From Pedobacter sp. Leaf250 (GTDB taxonomy: Bacteria; Bacteroidota; Bacteroidia; Sphingobacteriales; Sphingobacteriaceae): a DNA stretch of 64,000 bases. This document shows positions 8,728 through 17,326 of this stretch, piece after piece (the first letter of the stretch is position 1; each line of letters starts with the position of its first letter). The stretch lies in NCBI RefSeq assembly GCF_920984735.1, contig NZ_CAKLBU010000016.1, forward strand, positions 47,089 to 111,088. The letters are read 5' to 3'. The position numbers were made by a program, and so were the translations under genes. The notes below the pieces were generated by a model, which did no database searches, was not told the origin of the DNA, and worked only from the letters and a program-made list of their open reading frames with translations.

Positions 8728-9960
8728 ATGAAAGCGATAACCAATTCAATTTTGGTGGGATGTAGCCTACTCCTATTATCAAGTTGTTCAAAAACAGAAC
8801 TTGTTGATGATAATGATACGGGTTTAACCGATGGACCAGGTGTTGAAACAAGCCAACCAAATACTAACTACGCTCCTGCGTTTGCAGGCCAAACAAGAGT
8901 AAAAGCAGTACGTACAACCGTAGCATTTCAAGGCACTGCAATCAGTACTGGTTTAACTGCTCCATGGGGTATTACCGCGCTACCTGATGGAAGGTTATTA
9001 ATTACACAAAAAGCAGGAACAATGCGGATTGCGACGACATCAGGTACATTAAGTTCACCAATTAGTGGTATACCAGCAGTAAATTCATCTGGACAAGGTG
9101 GGTTGCTAGGGTTGTGTATTGATCCTCAATTTGCAAGCAATAGAATGATTTATTGGGTATTTTCTGAAAACGTTACTGGTGGAACACAAACCTCAGTAGC
9201 GAAAGGAAGATTGGCTCAAAATGAACAAAGTATTGAAAACGCAACGGTTATTTATAGAGCTGGCCCTGCTTATAATGGCACCCTTCATTATGGTGGCCGA
9301 ATTTTATTCGACCGTACTGGAAATTTGATTGTTAGTACTGGTGAGCGTTCTGATCTTGCAACAAGACCACTTGCGCAATCAGTAACATCTGGACTAGGGA
9401 AAATTATCCGCATTAATACAAATGGTCAACCTGCTGCCGGAAACCCAACATTTTCAGCAGCCGGAGCATTACCAGAACTTTATAGTATCGGACATCGCAA
9501 TCCTCAAGGTTTAGCCCTGCACCCAACTAGTGGAGAAATTTGGCAAAGCGAACATGGTCCTCGTGGGGGCGATGAAATTAATCGTTTACAAGCAGGCCGA
9601 AATTATGGCTGGCCAACTATCACTTACGGAATAGAATATAGTGGATCAGCAATTGGCGCACCAATACAGCAACAAAATGGATTGGAACAACCTGCTTATT
9701 ATTGGGATCCTGTAATATCTCCGAGTGGGATGGTTTTCTATACTGGTAATCGAATTGCTGAATGGCAAAACAATTTGTTTATTGCAACTTTAAGCGGTAC
9801 ACATATAGTTAGATTGGTTGTAGAAAACAATCGTGTAATTGGAGAAGAACGCTTATTAACAAGCGAAAACCAAAGATTTAGAGATATTACCCAAGGAACA
9901 GATAATATGCTCTATGCAATAACAGATGGTGGAAGGTTATATCGTATCGACCGATCGTAA
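8728..9960 (+). CDS. PQQ-dependent sugar dehydrogenase, lipoprotein (soluble GDH/YliI type)
   Basis: A 410-residue protein with an SPII signal (lipobox LSSC, Cys20) and then a six-bladed beta-propeller of the glucose/sorbosone dehydrogenase family. Visible family motifs include APWGITALPDGRLL, GGLLGLCIDPQF, YSIGHRNPQGLALHP, EHGPRGGDEIN and GRNYGWP. Such enzymes oxidise aldoses in the periplasm with PQQ as cofactor; PQQ synthesis genes are not in this window. A hairpin with a T-run follows the stop. Confidence 0.92.
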   Translation: MKAITNSILVGCSLLLLSSCSKTELVDDNDTGLTDGPGVETSQPNTNYAPAFAGQTRVKAVRTTVAFQGTAISTGLTAPWGITALPDGRLLITQKAGTMRIATTSGTLSSPISGIPAVNSSGQGGLLGLCIDPQFASNRMIYWVFSENVTGGTQTSVAKGRLAQNEQSIENATVIYRAGPAYNGTLHYGGRILFDRTGNLIVSTGERSDLATRPLAQSVTSGLGKIIRINTNGQPAAGNPTFSAAGALPELYSIGHRNPQGLALHPTSGEIWQSEHGPRGGDEINRLQAGRNYGWPTITYGIEYSGSAIGAPIQQQNGLEQPAYYWDPVISPSGMVFYTGNRIAEWQNNLFIATLSGTHIVRLVVENNRVIGEERLLTSENQRFRDITQGTDNMLYAITDGGRLYRIDRS

Positions 9961-9987
9961 ATATCCACTTAATGATATGAATTTATT

Positions 9988-10026
9988 TGGCGCAATAACA
10001 TTAAAATTATTGCGCCATTTCTTTTT
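9988..10026 (+). terminator. Rho-independent terminator of the PQQ sugar dehydrogenase gene
   Basis: TGGCGCAATAA (9988-9998) and TTATTGCGCCA (10007-10017) form a perfect 11-bp stem with an 8-base loop. The T-rich tail runs 10018-10026. Confidence 0.92.
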
Positions 10027-10194
10027 ATGATTACTCCAAACTATATTTAATCCTCTTACATATCAAAGAAAGCTAAACATATTGCTAAAAAACGCTAAAT
10101 CATTGAATAATAATCAAATATGTAAACTTTTATTTTGCCAAATCAGCAAATTTCCCTATATTGAGATCATTAATAGCAACTAAATCAGATTATT

Positions 10195-10368
10195 ATGAAA
10201 AATTTCCTGTTTTTCTTAGTTTCTTGTCTGATATCTGCTACTGCACTATTACTTTCTGGAAAAATTGCCGATATCGAATTAGGGATAAGCACCGTAATTT
10301 GTGTTTGGATTATTTTTGCTTGGAGCATCATTAATAAAGTTAGCCAAGGCAGCGATAGCCAAAGTTGA
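10195..10368 (+). CDS. Small two-segment membrane protein, unknown
   Basis: A 57-codon frame starting ATGAAAAATTTCC, with two hydrophobic stretches (about 3-21 FLFFLVSCLISATALLL and 30-46 GISTVICVWIIFAWS) and a short polar tail. Upstream lie TTTTG (10133-10137) and TATATTGA (near 10157), a plausible promoter. No family is recognised. It sits alone after a terminator, which supports a separate transcript. Confidence 0.55.
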   Translation: MKNFLFFLVSCLISATALLLSGKIADIELGISTVICVWIIFAWSIINKVSQGSDSQS

Positions 10369-10638
10369 AATTAAAAATGATGATAAGAACGCTTAGCATG
10401 TTTCAATTTTGAAGTAAGTATTTACTTGCTTTCGGCTTTGCTATATTCGTGATCTTATATCAATCATCTACAGAAAATTTTCTGGATAGAAATAATTAGA
10501 TATCAATTGATATTTTAGTTAAGAATCAGTTTTTCAATTCCTTAGATATTCAAATGTTTAAAACAACATTTATGTGGATAAAATCTCCCAAACAAATATG
10601 GATCGTCTTTTATTTATCTCTTATCTAAAACGAATTAT

Positions 10639-10869
10639 ATGCAAAAGACAATTACTCCAACTAACGATCTTCAACAATTTATAGACAAATTCCAGCCAAG
10701 TAAATTTAAATTATTAAACAGAGGTATTGAAATAAGAGGCAATAACGATGTTTATAGAAGTATTACTGCGGCGAAGGAATTGATTGAAAGAATGAAACTT
10801 AGACTAACAGTTCTGCATTCTGCCGAAATGGCCATGTATGGTGGTTTTGAAGTGGTGCATGCAGCATAA
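10639..10869 (+). CDS. Hypothetical 76-residue protein
   Basis: A small soluble protein with no signal peptide, mixed alpha/beta by composition (IEIRGNNDVYRSITAAKELIERMKLRLTVLHSAEMA). It is unrecognised. A perfect 13-bp hairpin follows 6 bp after the stop, which supports that it is a real, separately transcribed gene. Confidence 0.6.
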   Translation: MQKTITPTNDLQQFIDKFQPSKFKLLNRGIEIRGNNDVYRSITAAKELIERMKLRLTVLHSAEMAMYGGFEVVHAA

Positions 10870-10874
10870 ATTTT

Positions 10875-10910
10875 ATATCCTCAAAACCTTTAAAAAAGTT
10901 TTGAGGATAT
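10875..10910. terminator. Strong bidirectional hairpin between convergent genes
   Basis: ATATCCTCAAAAC (10875-10887) and GTTTTGAGGATAT (10898-10910) form a perfect 13-bp stem. It lies between the stop of the plus-strand gene (10869) and the stop of the minus-strand cluster (10949), so it can end transcripts from both sides. It also marks the downstream end of the long minus-strand block. Confidence 0.8.
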
Positions 10911-10948
10911 ATTAACAATAAAAGGAAAAGCATACTAAACTAAACTCA

Positions 10949-12067
10949 CTACTCTGCAAACATATACGTATTATCAACCCGATGCTCTGGGTCAATATTT
11001 ATGCCTTTATAAAAAACGGTTTCTGTTTTTAAGTCTGCATCAATGCTGTACATCACACCATTTTGGCAAACGTAATAATAGTTGTTATTTGCATGGTAAA
11101 GTATGCCATAAGCCTCACTAGCCAGCTTTTTACGAGCTATAACTTTACCCTCGTCATCTAATTTTAAAATCTCTTTGCGGGTGCTCACCATTACGCCATC
11201 ATCACATTCGGCAACGCTAAGTAATGCATTATCTTCTTTGTACAGTTCGGTTTTCCAGAGTAGTTCCCCTTTTTCCTTATCAACTGCATATAAGGTAGAA
11301 CCCCCAAAATAAACCGCATTATCCGTGATCAGCATGTTGTGCGTAGAACTTTGCGAAGTAATATCTGCCTTGAAATCCCACAGAGAATTATATTCAGGTG
11401 TGAAATATGATAATAGGTTATTCTGACTAAGTGTAAAAATATTGCCGCCATCGATCATCATTTCACCAGTAACCGGTTCATTTTCATCATAATTAACAGA
11501 TGATACTTTTTTGCCGGTTTTAATATCAATTGCAATCATACTTCCATTTAAGCTTACCAGCACCAGGTTTTTCACCACTTTAGGACTAGAATATATGATG
11601 TTGGGATTGTGATACACCCAATTCACTTTTTTAGTTGCAATGTTGATCGATTTTATTTCACCATGGCTATTGGCAAAGATAATATTGCCGTTTACCACTA
11701 ACGGATACTGGTAAAACAATCGAAAGGCTACATCCGTAAAATTGTAGTTGTACAAATCGGCATCTGATGAAACGGTATCTTTTATTTCCCAAACCTTGTT
11801 ACCTGTTTTTTTATCGTATTGGATAATCGAGCCATCGATATATGCTTTGATTAAATGTTTGTCATCGACTGTAAAAAAATTCACCTCATCATTCTCGATT
11901 TGGTTAAACGAATCTGCATGCCACAACAATTTTTTGTCTTTGAGATTAAATGCGTACACATCATTTGCACTTGTGGTTAAATACAGTATGCTTTTATCGT
12001 TCTCTGACTTTTTCTTACAGGAAAGTAAGGTGGCGCACAACAACACAAGGGTTAATAATTTTACCAT
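10949..12067 (-). CDS. PQQ-like beta-propeller lipoprotein
   Basis: A 372-residue protein with an SPII signal (MVKLLTLVLLCATLLSC, Cys17). It contains repeated blades of the PQQ_2 / outer-membrane assembly BamB type (DKKTGNKVWEI, NIATKKVNWVYH, DIKTGKKVSSV, DKEKGELLWKTE). No residues for real PQQ catalysis are evident, so it is more likely a scaffold or sensor-like propeller at the envelope. It overlaps the upstream gene by 7 bp and is the last gene of the minus-strand block. Confidence 0.8.
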   Translation of the reverse strand: MVKLLTLVLLCATLLSCKKKSENDKSILYLTTSANDVYAFNLKDKKLLWHADSFNQIENDEVNFFTVDDKHLIKAYIDGSIIQYDKKTGNKVWEIKDTVSSDADLYNYNFTDVAFRLFYQYPLVVNGNIIFANSHGEIKSINIATKKVNWVYHNPNIIYSSPKVVKNLVLVSLNGSMIAIDIKTGKKVSSVNYDENEPVTGEMMIDGGNIFTLSQNNLLSYFTPEYNSLWDFKADITSQSSTHNMLITDNAVYFGGSTLYAVDKEKGELLWKTELYKEDNALLSVAECDDGVMVSTRKEILKLDDEGKVIARKKLASEAYGILYHANNNYYYVCQNGVMYSIDADLKTETVFYKGINIDPEHRVDNTYMFAE

Positions 12068-12774
12068 CTATCTTTATTTAAAACATAATCATAAGGAATA
12101 CTTTGGCTAAAATCGGCAAGATGCCATGTGTTTGGGTCTGATTGATATTTTACGAAATCGTAAATTACATTTAGCGGCGCCTGGATATTGCCAAGATTTC
12201 CACGCTCTTTATTAAATGCTGAAACCATAGCCGTAACCCTTGCTATTTCCCTATCACCTTCCGATTGTTGCAATGGAGCAGTATAACAAACTCCAATTTT
12301 AATGGTTGCTTTATATTGCTTAAGCAAACTTGCCACCTCGTTTTGGTAATTTCTAACAATGGCTTCTTGCGCCTCTTGGTCTGTAGGTTTTTCTTCGGCA
12401 ACTTGTAGTTTAGAAAAGTCTCTCTTCTTATAATTGATAATATCTTCCATTACACTTTCCGGAATGTAATCTTTATTTTTGATAGCGTTTTCCCACATTG
12501 TGGTATCTATCGGGCTTTGCGGCGCAGCTGTTGCATAATCTACATTAGTGGTATCTTTCGCACTTTCTGCAATTAAACGCTTGTTATTTTCGTAATTGGC
12601 CCAATCTTCCTTGCTGTAGGTAAGATATTGTTGCACCTTATATAGCGGAGTTTCCACATCGTTTCTGTAAATATATTCTGTAACACCCGCAACAACGATG
12701 AGCAGCAGAATAAATAGCCCAACAATTTTTAATACTTTTTTAGCTTTAGATTTTTTAACAGGAATTTTTTCCAT
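12061..12774 (-). CDS. Single-pass membrane protein, unknown
   Basis: A 237-residue protein: a short basic N terminus, one membrane segment (about 14-35, VLKIVGLFILLLIVVAGVTEYI), then a polar, probably periplasmic helical domain. No domain is recognised. It overlaps the downstream propeller lipoprotein by 7 bp, so the two are probably made together and may work as a membrane-anchored pair. Confidence 0.72.
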   Translation of the reverse strand: MEKIPVKKSKAKKVLKIVGLFILLLIVVAGVTEYIYRNDVETPLYKVQQYLTYSKEDWANYENNKRLIAESAKDTTNVDYATAAPQSPIDTTMWENAIKNKDYIPESVMEDIINYKKRDFSKLQVAEEKPTDQEAQEAIVRNYQNEVASLLKQYKATIKIGVCYTAPLQQSEGDREIARVTAMVSAFNKERGNLGNIQAPLNVIYDFVKYQSDPNTWHLADFSQSIPYDYVLNKDRW

Positions 12775-12993
12775 TGATGCGTTTTTCTGATGGGTTTATG
12801 ATAGTATAATTTGATGGCTAAAAGTTATGAACCGATACAATTTGATGGAGTTAAGATCATATTTTCGAGGTTTTGCATTCCTTTAATCTATACCGGATGA
12901 TATTTTTTAAAACTTAATTTAAGAGGTAGGTTAAGAGGCTAACATATTTAAATGTTGTAGCTTTATAATAGCACCACCTATCTGAAGGTTAAA

Positions 12994-13536
12994 TCAAAAT
13001 CCCATTAGGGTTGGTTCACCCTCATAACGGTCAGTTGTAGTAAAAACCTTATTGGAGCTTAACTCTTTTATATTTATTAACTGATTTCCTTTTTTAGTAA
13101 GCATTAATCTTATGGTTTCGTTACCATCATCACTTACAATATTGATGTTATCACCTTCGATAGCTACCTTTTTATAATCTTTGTATTTGATAATTAAATT
13201 TTGAGCCAATTCTACTTCTCCATCTTTTGGCTTTTTATACTCAAAACCATTTTTCGGATAAACCGTACTAATTCTCACATTTTTACCTTGACTACTAAAA
13301 GTGTAGCTTTTTTCAAAAATATCTGTGGGGGTTATTGTAGTAAGTGTAGCTGGCTGAATTTTCCACTTAAAGGTGATGGTTTCGGGAAAAGAATTCTTAA
13401 CCAATGATTCAGGATCTGCCTCACGTATTGACCTAACCGGAGGTGGAGGTAAATAACGCGTTTTTTTAACCGGCTTCTTCTGGGCATAGGCAGCAAAAGA
13501 AATTAAAGTTGCGAGGATAAAAAATTTGTATTTCAT
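12994..13536 (-). CDS. Secreted protein, unknown; first gene behind tandem-repeat promoter A
   Basis: A 180-residue protein with a clear signal peptide (MKYKFFILATLISFAAYAQ) followed by a basic, proline-rich stretch and a beta-rich domain. Not recognised. Its start lies 26 bp downstream of the -7-like box of promoter A. The 219-bp spacer to the next gene downstream shows no terminator, so the propeller pair at 10949-12774 could be read from the same promoter. Confidence 0.7.
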   Translation of the reverse strand: MKYKFFILATLISFAAYAQKKPVKKTRYLPPPPVRSIREADPESLVKNSFPETITFKWKIQPATLTTITPTDIFEKSYTFSSQGKNVRISTVYPKNGFEYKKPKDGEVELAQNLIIKYKDYKKVAIEGDNINIVSDDGNETIRLMLTKKGNQLINIKELSSNKVFTTTDRYEGEPTLMGF

Positions 13537-13561
13537 GGTAATTAACTTTAATAATTTCTTA

Positions 13562-13631
13562 CCGAAATAACGTTTAATTCATAAAGATTTTTAGTGCCAA
13601 TTATAATTCGCTGGGTTTGAGTTATAATTCG
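13562..13631 (-). promoter_or_regulatory. Promoter A: tandem 9-bp direct repeats plus -7-like box
   Basis: In the transcribed direction: CGAATTATA (13631-13623), 12 bp, CGAATTATA (13610-13602), 32 bp, TATTTCGG (13569-13562). The two repeats are identical and start 21 bp apart, i.e. two helical turns. The same plan is found at 17054-17122, 20631-20699 and 25401-25469. The layout resembles LytTR-type activator sites (two ~9-bp direct repeats with a 12-13 bp gap). The regulator is not in the window. Confidence 0.75.
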
Positions 13632-13796
13632 TACTGTTTATGTTTTTTTTTGATAATAAGCATTGACGAATTATATTAATTGAGGCTAATGCAGTTGATT
13701 GTTACTTCAATTCTATTCTCATTTTAAAAAATAGATATCAGATAATAGAAACAGAACTCACAAATTAAAAAATGCTTGAGATTCCATTTTAGATTT

Positions 13797-14918
13797 TTAT
13801 GCTTCTATATAGTTTTCTGGCTCGTAAGTTACCCTTGCGAAGTTTTTCATCACCAGCTCGGTTGCTACAATTTTCCCACCTTCAAACTTTAATAATTTAT
13901 CTCGCCAAATTTCATTTTTGCGGTAAAACTGTCCATCTATCTTTAAAAACTGATGTTCTTTTTCTACAACGTGGTAAGCATAATTCAATTCTGTATCAAC
14001 GCGGAGTTCGCCCTCCAAACATTTATCGGTAAACCATAAATTAATTTGAAAATTGTGTTCGGTATTGTTTTTAAACTGATAATCTATATAGTTGTAAAAA
14101 ACAGTGGCGCCACTGCCGAATGGCAAAACTCTCCCATCATCAGGGAAAGGATCGAATGAATGGTGCCGTCGCTCAGTAACTGTTAGCGGACTATGAATAA
14201 CCAACCAATGAATAAGGTTAGAGATTTGACAAATTCCACCGCCGATGCCTGCTTTTGCTTCGCCGAATGATAATTCCATCCCCAATAAATAGCCTTTGTT
14301 TTTGGTAGGTAAGCCAACCAGCTTACAAAAAGAGAATGTTTCGCCTGGTTTGATTATAATTCCGTTTATTTGGGCCGCAGCAATTTTCAGGTTGGTAATT
14401 TTATTTAATTGCAACTGCTCGTTATTTTCGCCAAGCTTTTTCAGCAGAACTGATTGATGTTTTTTAATCCTGAAAGCTAATTTATCAGCAGTTTTGGATT
14501 TGGCATATTTCTTACCATCAAAAACCCATTCTAATCTGCGTTTTAACCGCCGAGCCCAAACTGCAAAAAAATACAAGTACGGGTGCCGCTGACTGATCAA
14601 TTTTCGCCTCTTTTTATTAGATAAAGAGTGGGCACTTTTTCTTTTACTTTTTACTTTAAAATAGAAAAAACATCCAGCGATAAGCAATAAAAATCCAATA
14701 ATTAAAACCAGCGTCGATGCTTCAAATACACCCTCACCAACGGCTTGATTTTCACCAGAACAATTCACCTTATCTCCAAATATGGTAATACCTTGTTCTC
14801 CTTCAACCATTGTTCTTTCGCATGCAAAATATTCTGGTGCAATTAGCCAACAAAATAAAGCTAGAAAAGATAGCAGGAAAACAGCAAAGGAAATAAGCAG
14901 GATTTTAAACGCTTTCAT
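13797..14918 (-). CDS. VanW family protein with an N-terminal membrane extension
   Basis: A 373-residue protein. The C-terminal ~260 residues are a VanW domain: GETFSFCKLVG, a glycine-rich GIGGGICQISNLIHW, HSFDPFPDDGRVLPFGSGATVFYNYIDY. The N-terminal ~110 residues carry two membrane segments (about 5-27 and 72-90) flanking a short extracytoplasmic loop with two cysteines, then a basic stretch (KRKSAHSLSNKKRRKL). VanW-type proteins are linked to glycopeptide resistance clusters and cell walls, but their function is not settled. It lies 8 bp after the lipoprotein gene at 14927-15409. Confidence 0.85.
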   Translation of the reverse strand: MKAFKILLISFAVFLLSFLALFCWLIAPEYFACERTMVEGEQGITIFGDKVNCSGENQAVGEGVFEASTLVLIIGFLLLIAGCFFYFKVKSKRKSAHSLSNKKRRKLISQRHPYLYFFAVWARRLKRRLEWVFDGKKYAKSKTADKLAFRIKKHQSVLLKKLGENNEQLQLNKITNLKIAAAQINGIIIKPGETFSFCKLVGLPTKNKGYLLGMELSFGEAKAGIGGGICQISNLIHWLVIHSPLTVTERRHHSFDPFPDDGRVLPFGSGATVFYNYIDYQFKNNTEHNFQINLWFTDKCLEGELRVDTELNYAYHVVEKEHQFLKIDGQFYRKNEIWRDKLLKFEGGKIVATELVMKNFARVTYEPENYIEA

Positions 14919-14926
14919 GATGGGTT

Positions 14927-15409
14927 TTATTTAATCAGCTCTGCAGCAAAATCCTTAAAAGTTTGTTTTGCGCCCCCCAACATATTGTTTAAGACATTTT
15001 CATTTTCACCATCTTGAATAATCTTTTCAATTTTATGCTCGGCATTGTAGATAAAATTGTAAGTCTCATCGAAAGTTTCTGTCTGTTTCTCATCGATATA
15101 CATGTCTACCTTAAAAATCACTTTAATTGAGGTTTCATTAATTTGATTGATATCTTTCACATTGTATGTCATTGCGCAACCACTTCCACAACTGATAACT
15201 AAAGATTGATTTTTAATTTTGCTAAAATCTTTTTTCGAATTAACACTTTCTACGCTTATCTTTTTATCACCACTAGATTGCTTTTCTACAGTATCCTTAA
15301 CTGTAACTTTTGCTATCTTTTTCTTACCCTCATTTTCATTGCATGCAATAACCAAAACAACACTGTAAGCCAGTAAATAATATTTTAAATTTTTCATCCT
15401 ATTTTTCAT
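14927..15409 (-). CDS. Lipoprotein, unknown
   Basis: A 160-residue protein with an SPII signal (LAYSVVLVIAC, lipobox VIAC). The mature part has a CGSGCAMTYNV segment with two further cysteines and a beta-rich tail. The first ATG overlaps the stop of the upstream gene as TAATG; M5 (15397) gives a tidier signal peptide, so either could be used. Unrecognised. It is in one tight run with the DxNxDG protein upstream and VanW downstream. Confidence 0.7.
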   Translation of the reverse strand: MKNRMKNLKYYLLAYSVVLVIACNENEGKKKIAKVTVKDTVEKQSSGDKKISVESVNSKKDFSKIKNQSLVISCGSGCAMTYNVKDINQINETSIKVIFKVDMYIDEKQTETFDETYNFIYNAEHKIEKIIQDGENENVLNNMLGGAKQTFKDFAAELIK

Positions 15410-15978
15410 TAATACATCAAATCTAAAGGCACAAAATTGTCTAGGTTTGGTAAGGGATTGATTTTTTCAATTGTGGTTTTCTCTACTAAAATTTTATCAG
15501 TCTCATAACTGATTATTTTGTAAATCTTATTTCCTGTAATCAGATTAAAATCGGTAAACTCAACGCCTCCTGCATCAGCATTATTAAAGGTGTAGCCAAT
15601 AAGTTCGAAGTGATTATTTTGATACCTGAATTTATGCAACATGCTTACCTTCATCAGCTGATTTCTAAAAATTAAAACACCTTTTATAATGGTTAGCTCT
15701 TCCAATATGCAGGCATCCATTTGATTTGATTTTTTTGACTTTAACGCAGTTTCTAATTCTAAAACTGTTGTATATTTTCCGTCATTTTGATTAAACTTAA
15801 TTTCAAGTATTAAAGGTTTATTAGCATGATGAAGTTGTTCCTTCATCGTAACCAAATCAGCCAAACCATCTTTATTCAAATCGCCTTTTACATTAAAAAC
15901 CATTTTGGTATTATCTGTTTTTTGGGCATTTGAAACATCAAATATTAAAAGAAAAAAAGCCAGGAATGCGTATTTCAT
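15409..15978 (-). CDS. Secreted protein with a DxNxDGxxD loop, unknown
   Basis: A 189-residue protein with a signal peptide (MKYAFLAFFLLIFDVSNAQ). The mature N terminus has GDLNKDGLADLV, a calcium-loop-like FG-GAP/VCBS motif; later comes TDFNLITGNKIYKI. The same plan occurs in the proteins at 16417-17025 and 21591-22232, which suggests distant paralogues. The stop shares a base with the next gene's ATG (TAATG). Confidence 0.7.
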   Translation of the reverse strand: MKYAFLAFFLLIFDVSNAQKTDNTKMVFNVKGDLNKDGLADLVTMKEQLHHANKPLILEIKFNQNDGKYTTVLELETALKSKKSNQMDACILEELTIIKGVLIFRNQLMKVSMLHKFRYQNNHFELIGYTFNNADAGGVEFTDFNLITGNKIYKIISYETDKILVEKTTIEKINPLPNLDNFVPLDLMY

Positions 15979-16142
15979 AGTTAATTCTATACATTAAGGT
16001 AAATGAAAATTTTGTTTAAACGCATATTAGAAATACCACATTGAATTTACTATTGAATTACTTTCGCATACCTCAAACTACTTCCCTGGCGAAACAATAG
16101 CCACCAATTATTAATCAGCATTACTATAAAAAATATTATAAC

Positions 16143-16430
16143 TTACATACCGAAAAAGCCCATTGTAACTACAATCAAAATTATTAATAGGTAAATAATA
16201 TTGAGCGATGAGATTATAATCCCTATGATGCAGAGTCTTTTAGCTATTTTTAAATTTTTATGCTCTTGCAAAGTATAATTTCCTTCGGTCTTCTTTAACT
16301 CCTTATTACTTAGCACCAAAACAATTACCGATAAAGCTAAACCTATTCCTAAAACACCAATAAAATAGGAAAGAACTGATAGTATAAGCGCAGCTATTGA
16401 TAATAACAGGTAAAGCTTAGGGTTTTGCAT
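16143..16430 (-). CDS. Small CCC-motif/DUF4190-like membrane protein
   Basis: A 95-residue protein with two long hydrophobic hairpins (about 5-42 and 63-92), separated by a polar LSNKELKKTEGNYTLQEHKNLKIAKR segment that is typical of small CCC-motif/DUF4190 proteins in Bacteroidota. The function is unknown. It overlaps the upstream gene by 14 bp, a sign of coupling. Confidence 0.75.
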   Translation of the reverse strand: MQNPKLYLLLSIAALILSVLSYFIGVLGIGLALSVIVLVLSNKELKKTEGNYTLQEHKNLKIAKRLCIIGIIISSLNIIYLLIILIVVTMGFFGM

Positions 16431-17025
16431 TACTTCTTAGCTTTTTGGTTTTTGCTTTAGCCTGTTCGTATAATTTACTACACTTATCTGCGTAATCATA
16501 ATAAGTGGCATCGCTAAAATCTTCCAAAAAAATGCTTTTATAAATCATCTTAGTTTTAATGGTTGGGATTATAACCAATTTTCCTTTTTCGTTATTGGCT
16601 AAGTGATCAAAATAATTCCAGTTGCCTATGTAATCTCCGGTGAGTAGGTTAACGCTACTTTCACCACTGCCATCGTTAGCCGCATTGCCAAATTCGTAAC
16701 GGCTCATGCCTATTAATTGTATTCTTTTTAACGTTTTATTGTAGCGGAACTGATTGGAATATCCTGCCCGCATCCAATCGCTATGGTACTCGAAACCATT
16801 TTTAGTAGGCTTGAAACCTGCATTTTCTGTAGATGACTCACTTCCCTTACTTTTCATTTTTTTAAAATTTAAACCAGATAAGCGGCAAACAATTTCTGCA
16901 GTTTTGGCATCCACATAAACGGTGTCTTTAACGCCATCAAAATCAATGTCTTTAATCAATTTGTCTTGCGAGAAAGCAGCATTGTACGAAATGAAAATAA
17001 TAATTATAACAAGGTATTTTTTCAT
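16417..17025 (-). CDS. Secreted protein with a DxDxDGxxD loop; first gene behind promoter B
   Basis: A 202-residue protein with a signal peptide (MKKYLVIIIIFISYNAAFSQ), then DIDFDGVKDTVYVD near the mature N terminus and SVNLLTGDYIGNWNY further on. The plan matches the proteins at 15409-15978 and 21591-22232. The start lies 29 bp from the -7-like box of promoter B. Confidence 0.72.
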   Translation of the reverse strand: MKKYLVIIIIFISYNAAFSQDKLIKDIDFDGVKDTVYVDAKTAEIVCRLSGLNFKKMKSKGSESSTENAGFKPTKNGFEYHSDWMRAGYSNQFRYNKTLKRIQLIGMSRYEFGNAANDGSGESSVNLLTGDYIGNWNYFDHLANNEKGKLVIIPTIKTKMIYKSIFLEDFSDATYYDYADKCSKLYEQAKAKTKKLRSNAKP

Positions 17026-17053
17026 GATAAATTTTTAATGCATCGCTAATAAA

Positions 17054-17122
17054 TAAAAATACATTAATCGTTTCAATGCCGTTTGACCCGTTTACAATTC
17101 GCTGGTTTTGGATTATTATTCG
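17054..17122 (-). promoter_or_regulatory. Promoter B: tandem 9-bp direct repeats plus -7-like box
   Basis: In the transcribed direction: CGAATAATA (17122-17114), 12 bp ending CCAG, CGAATTGTA (17101-17093), 31 bp, TATTTTTA (17061-17054). Same repeat period (21 bp) and repeat-to-box distance as at promoters A, C and D. The rest of the 301-bp spacer 17026-17326 shows no convincing gene. Confidence 0.78.
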
Positions 17123-17326
17123 TTGGGAAAAATAGCTTTTTAAGCTATATAAAGTGTTTCAATATTGGCAAGCGCCTGATATCCATCAAATGGCTATTAG
17201 AATGATGAAGCTTTGAAAGATGAGAAGCAGTTAAATCTTTTCAGTTTTATTTTACCATTTTTATTTTATCAGAAAATAGACATTAGAATATTTGCAATCG
17301 TCTAATTTTCATATCAGGTTAACAAT

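Noticed and set aside
10631..10639. Single CGAATTATA before the 76-residue gene
   Set aside because: No second copy 21 bp away and it touches the ATG.
12805..12844. TATAATTTG, TATGAACCG and TACAATTTG spaced like the tandem-repeat promoters
   Set aside because: The copies deviate from the CGAATTRTA core, and the expected -7 box would fall at the start codon of the gene at 12774, so this is not counted as a fifth site.
13667..13675. Single CGAATTATA on the plus strand next to promoter A
   Set aside because: No partner repeat and no plus-strand gene behind it.
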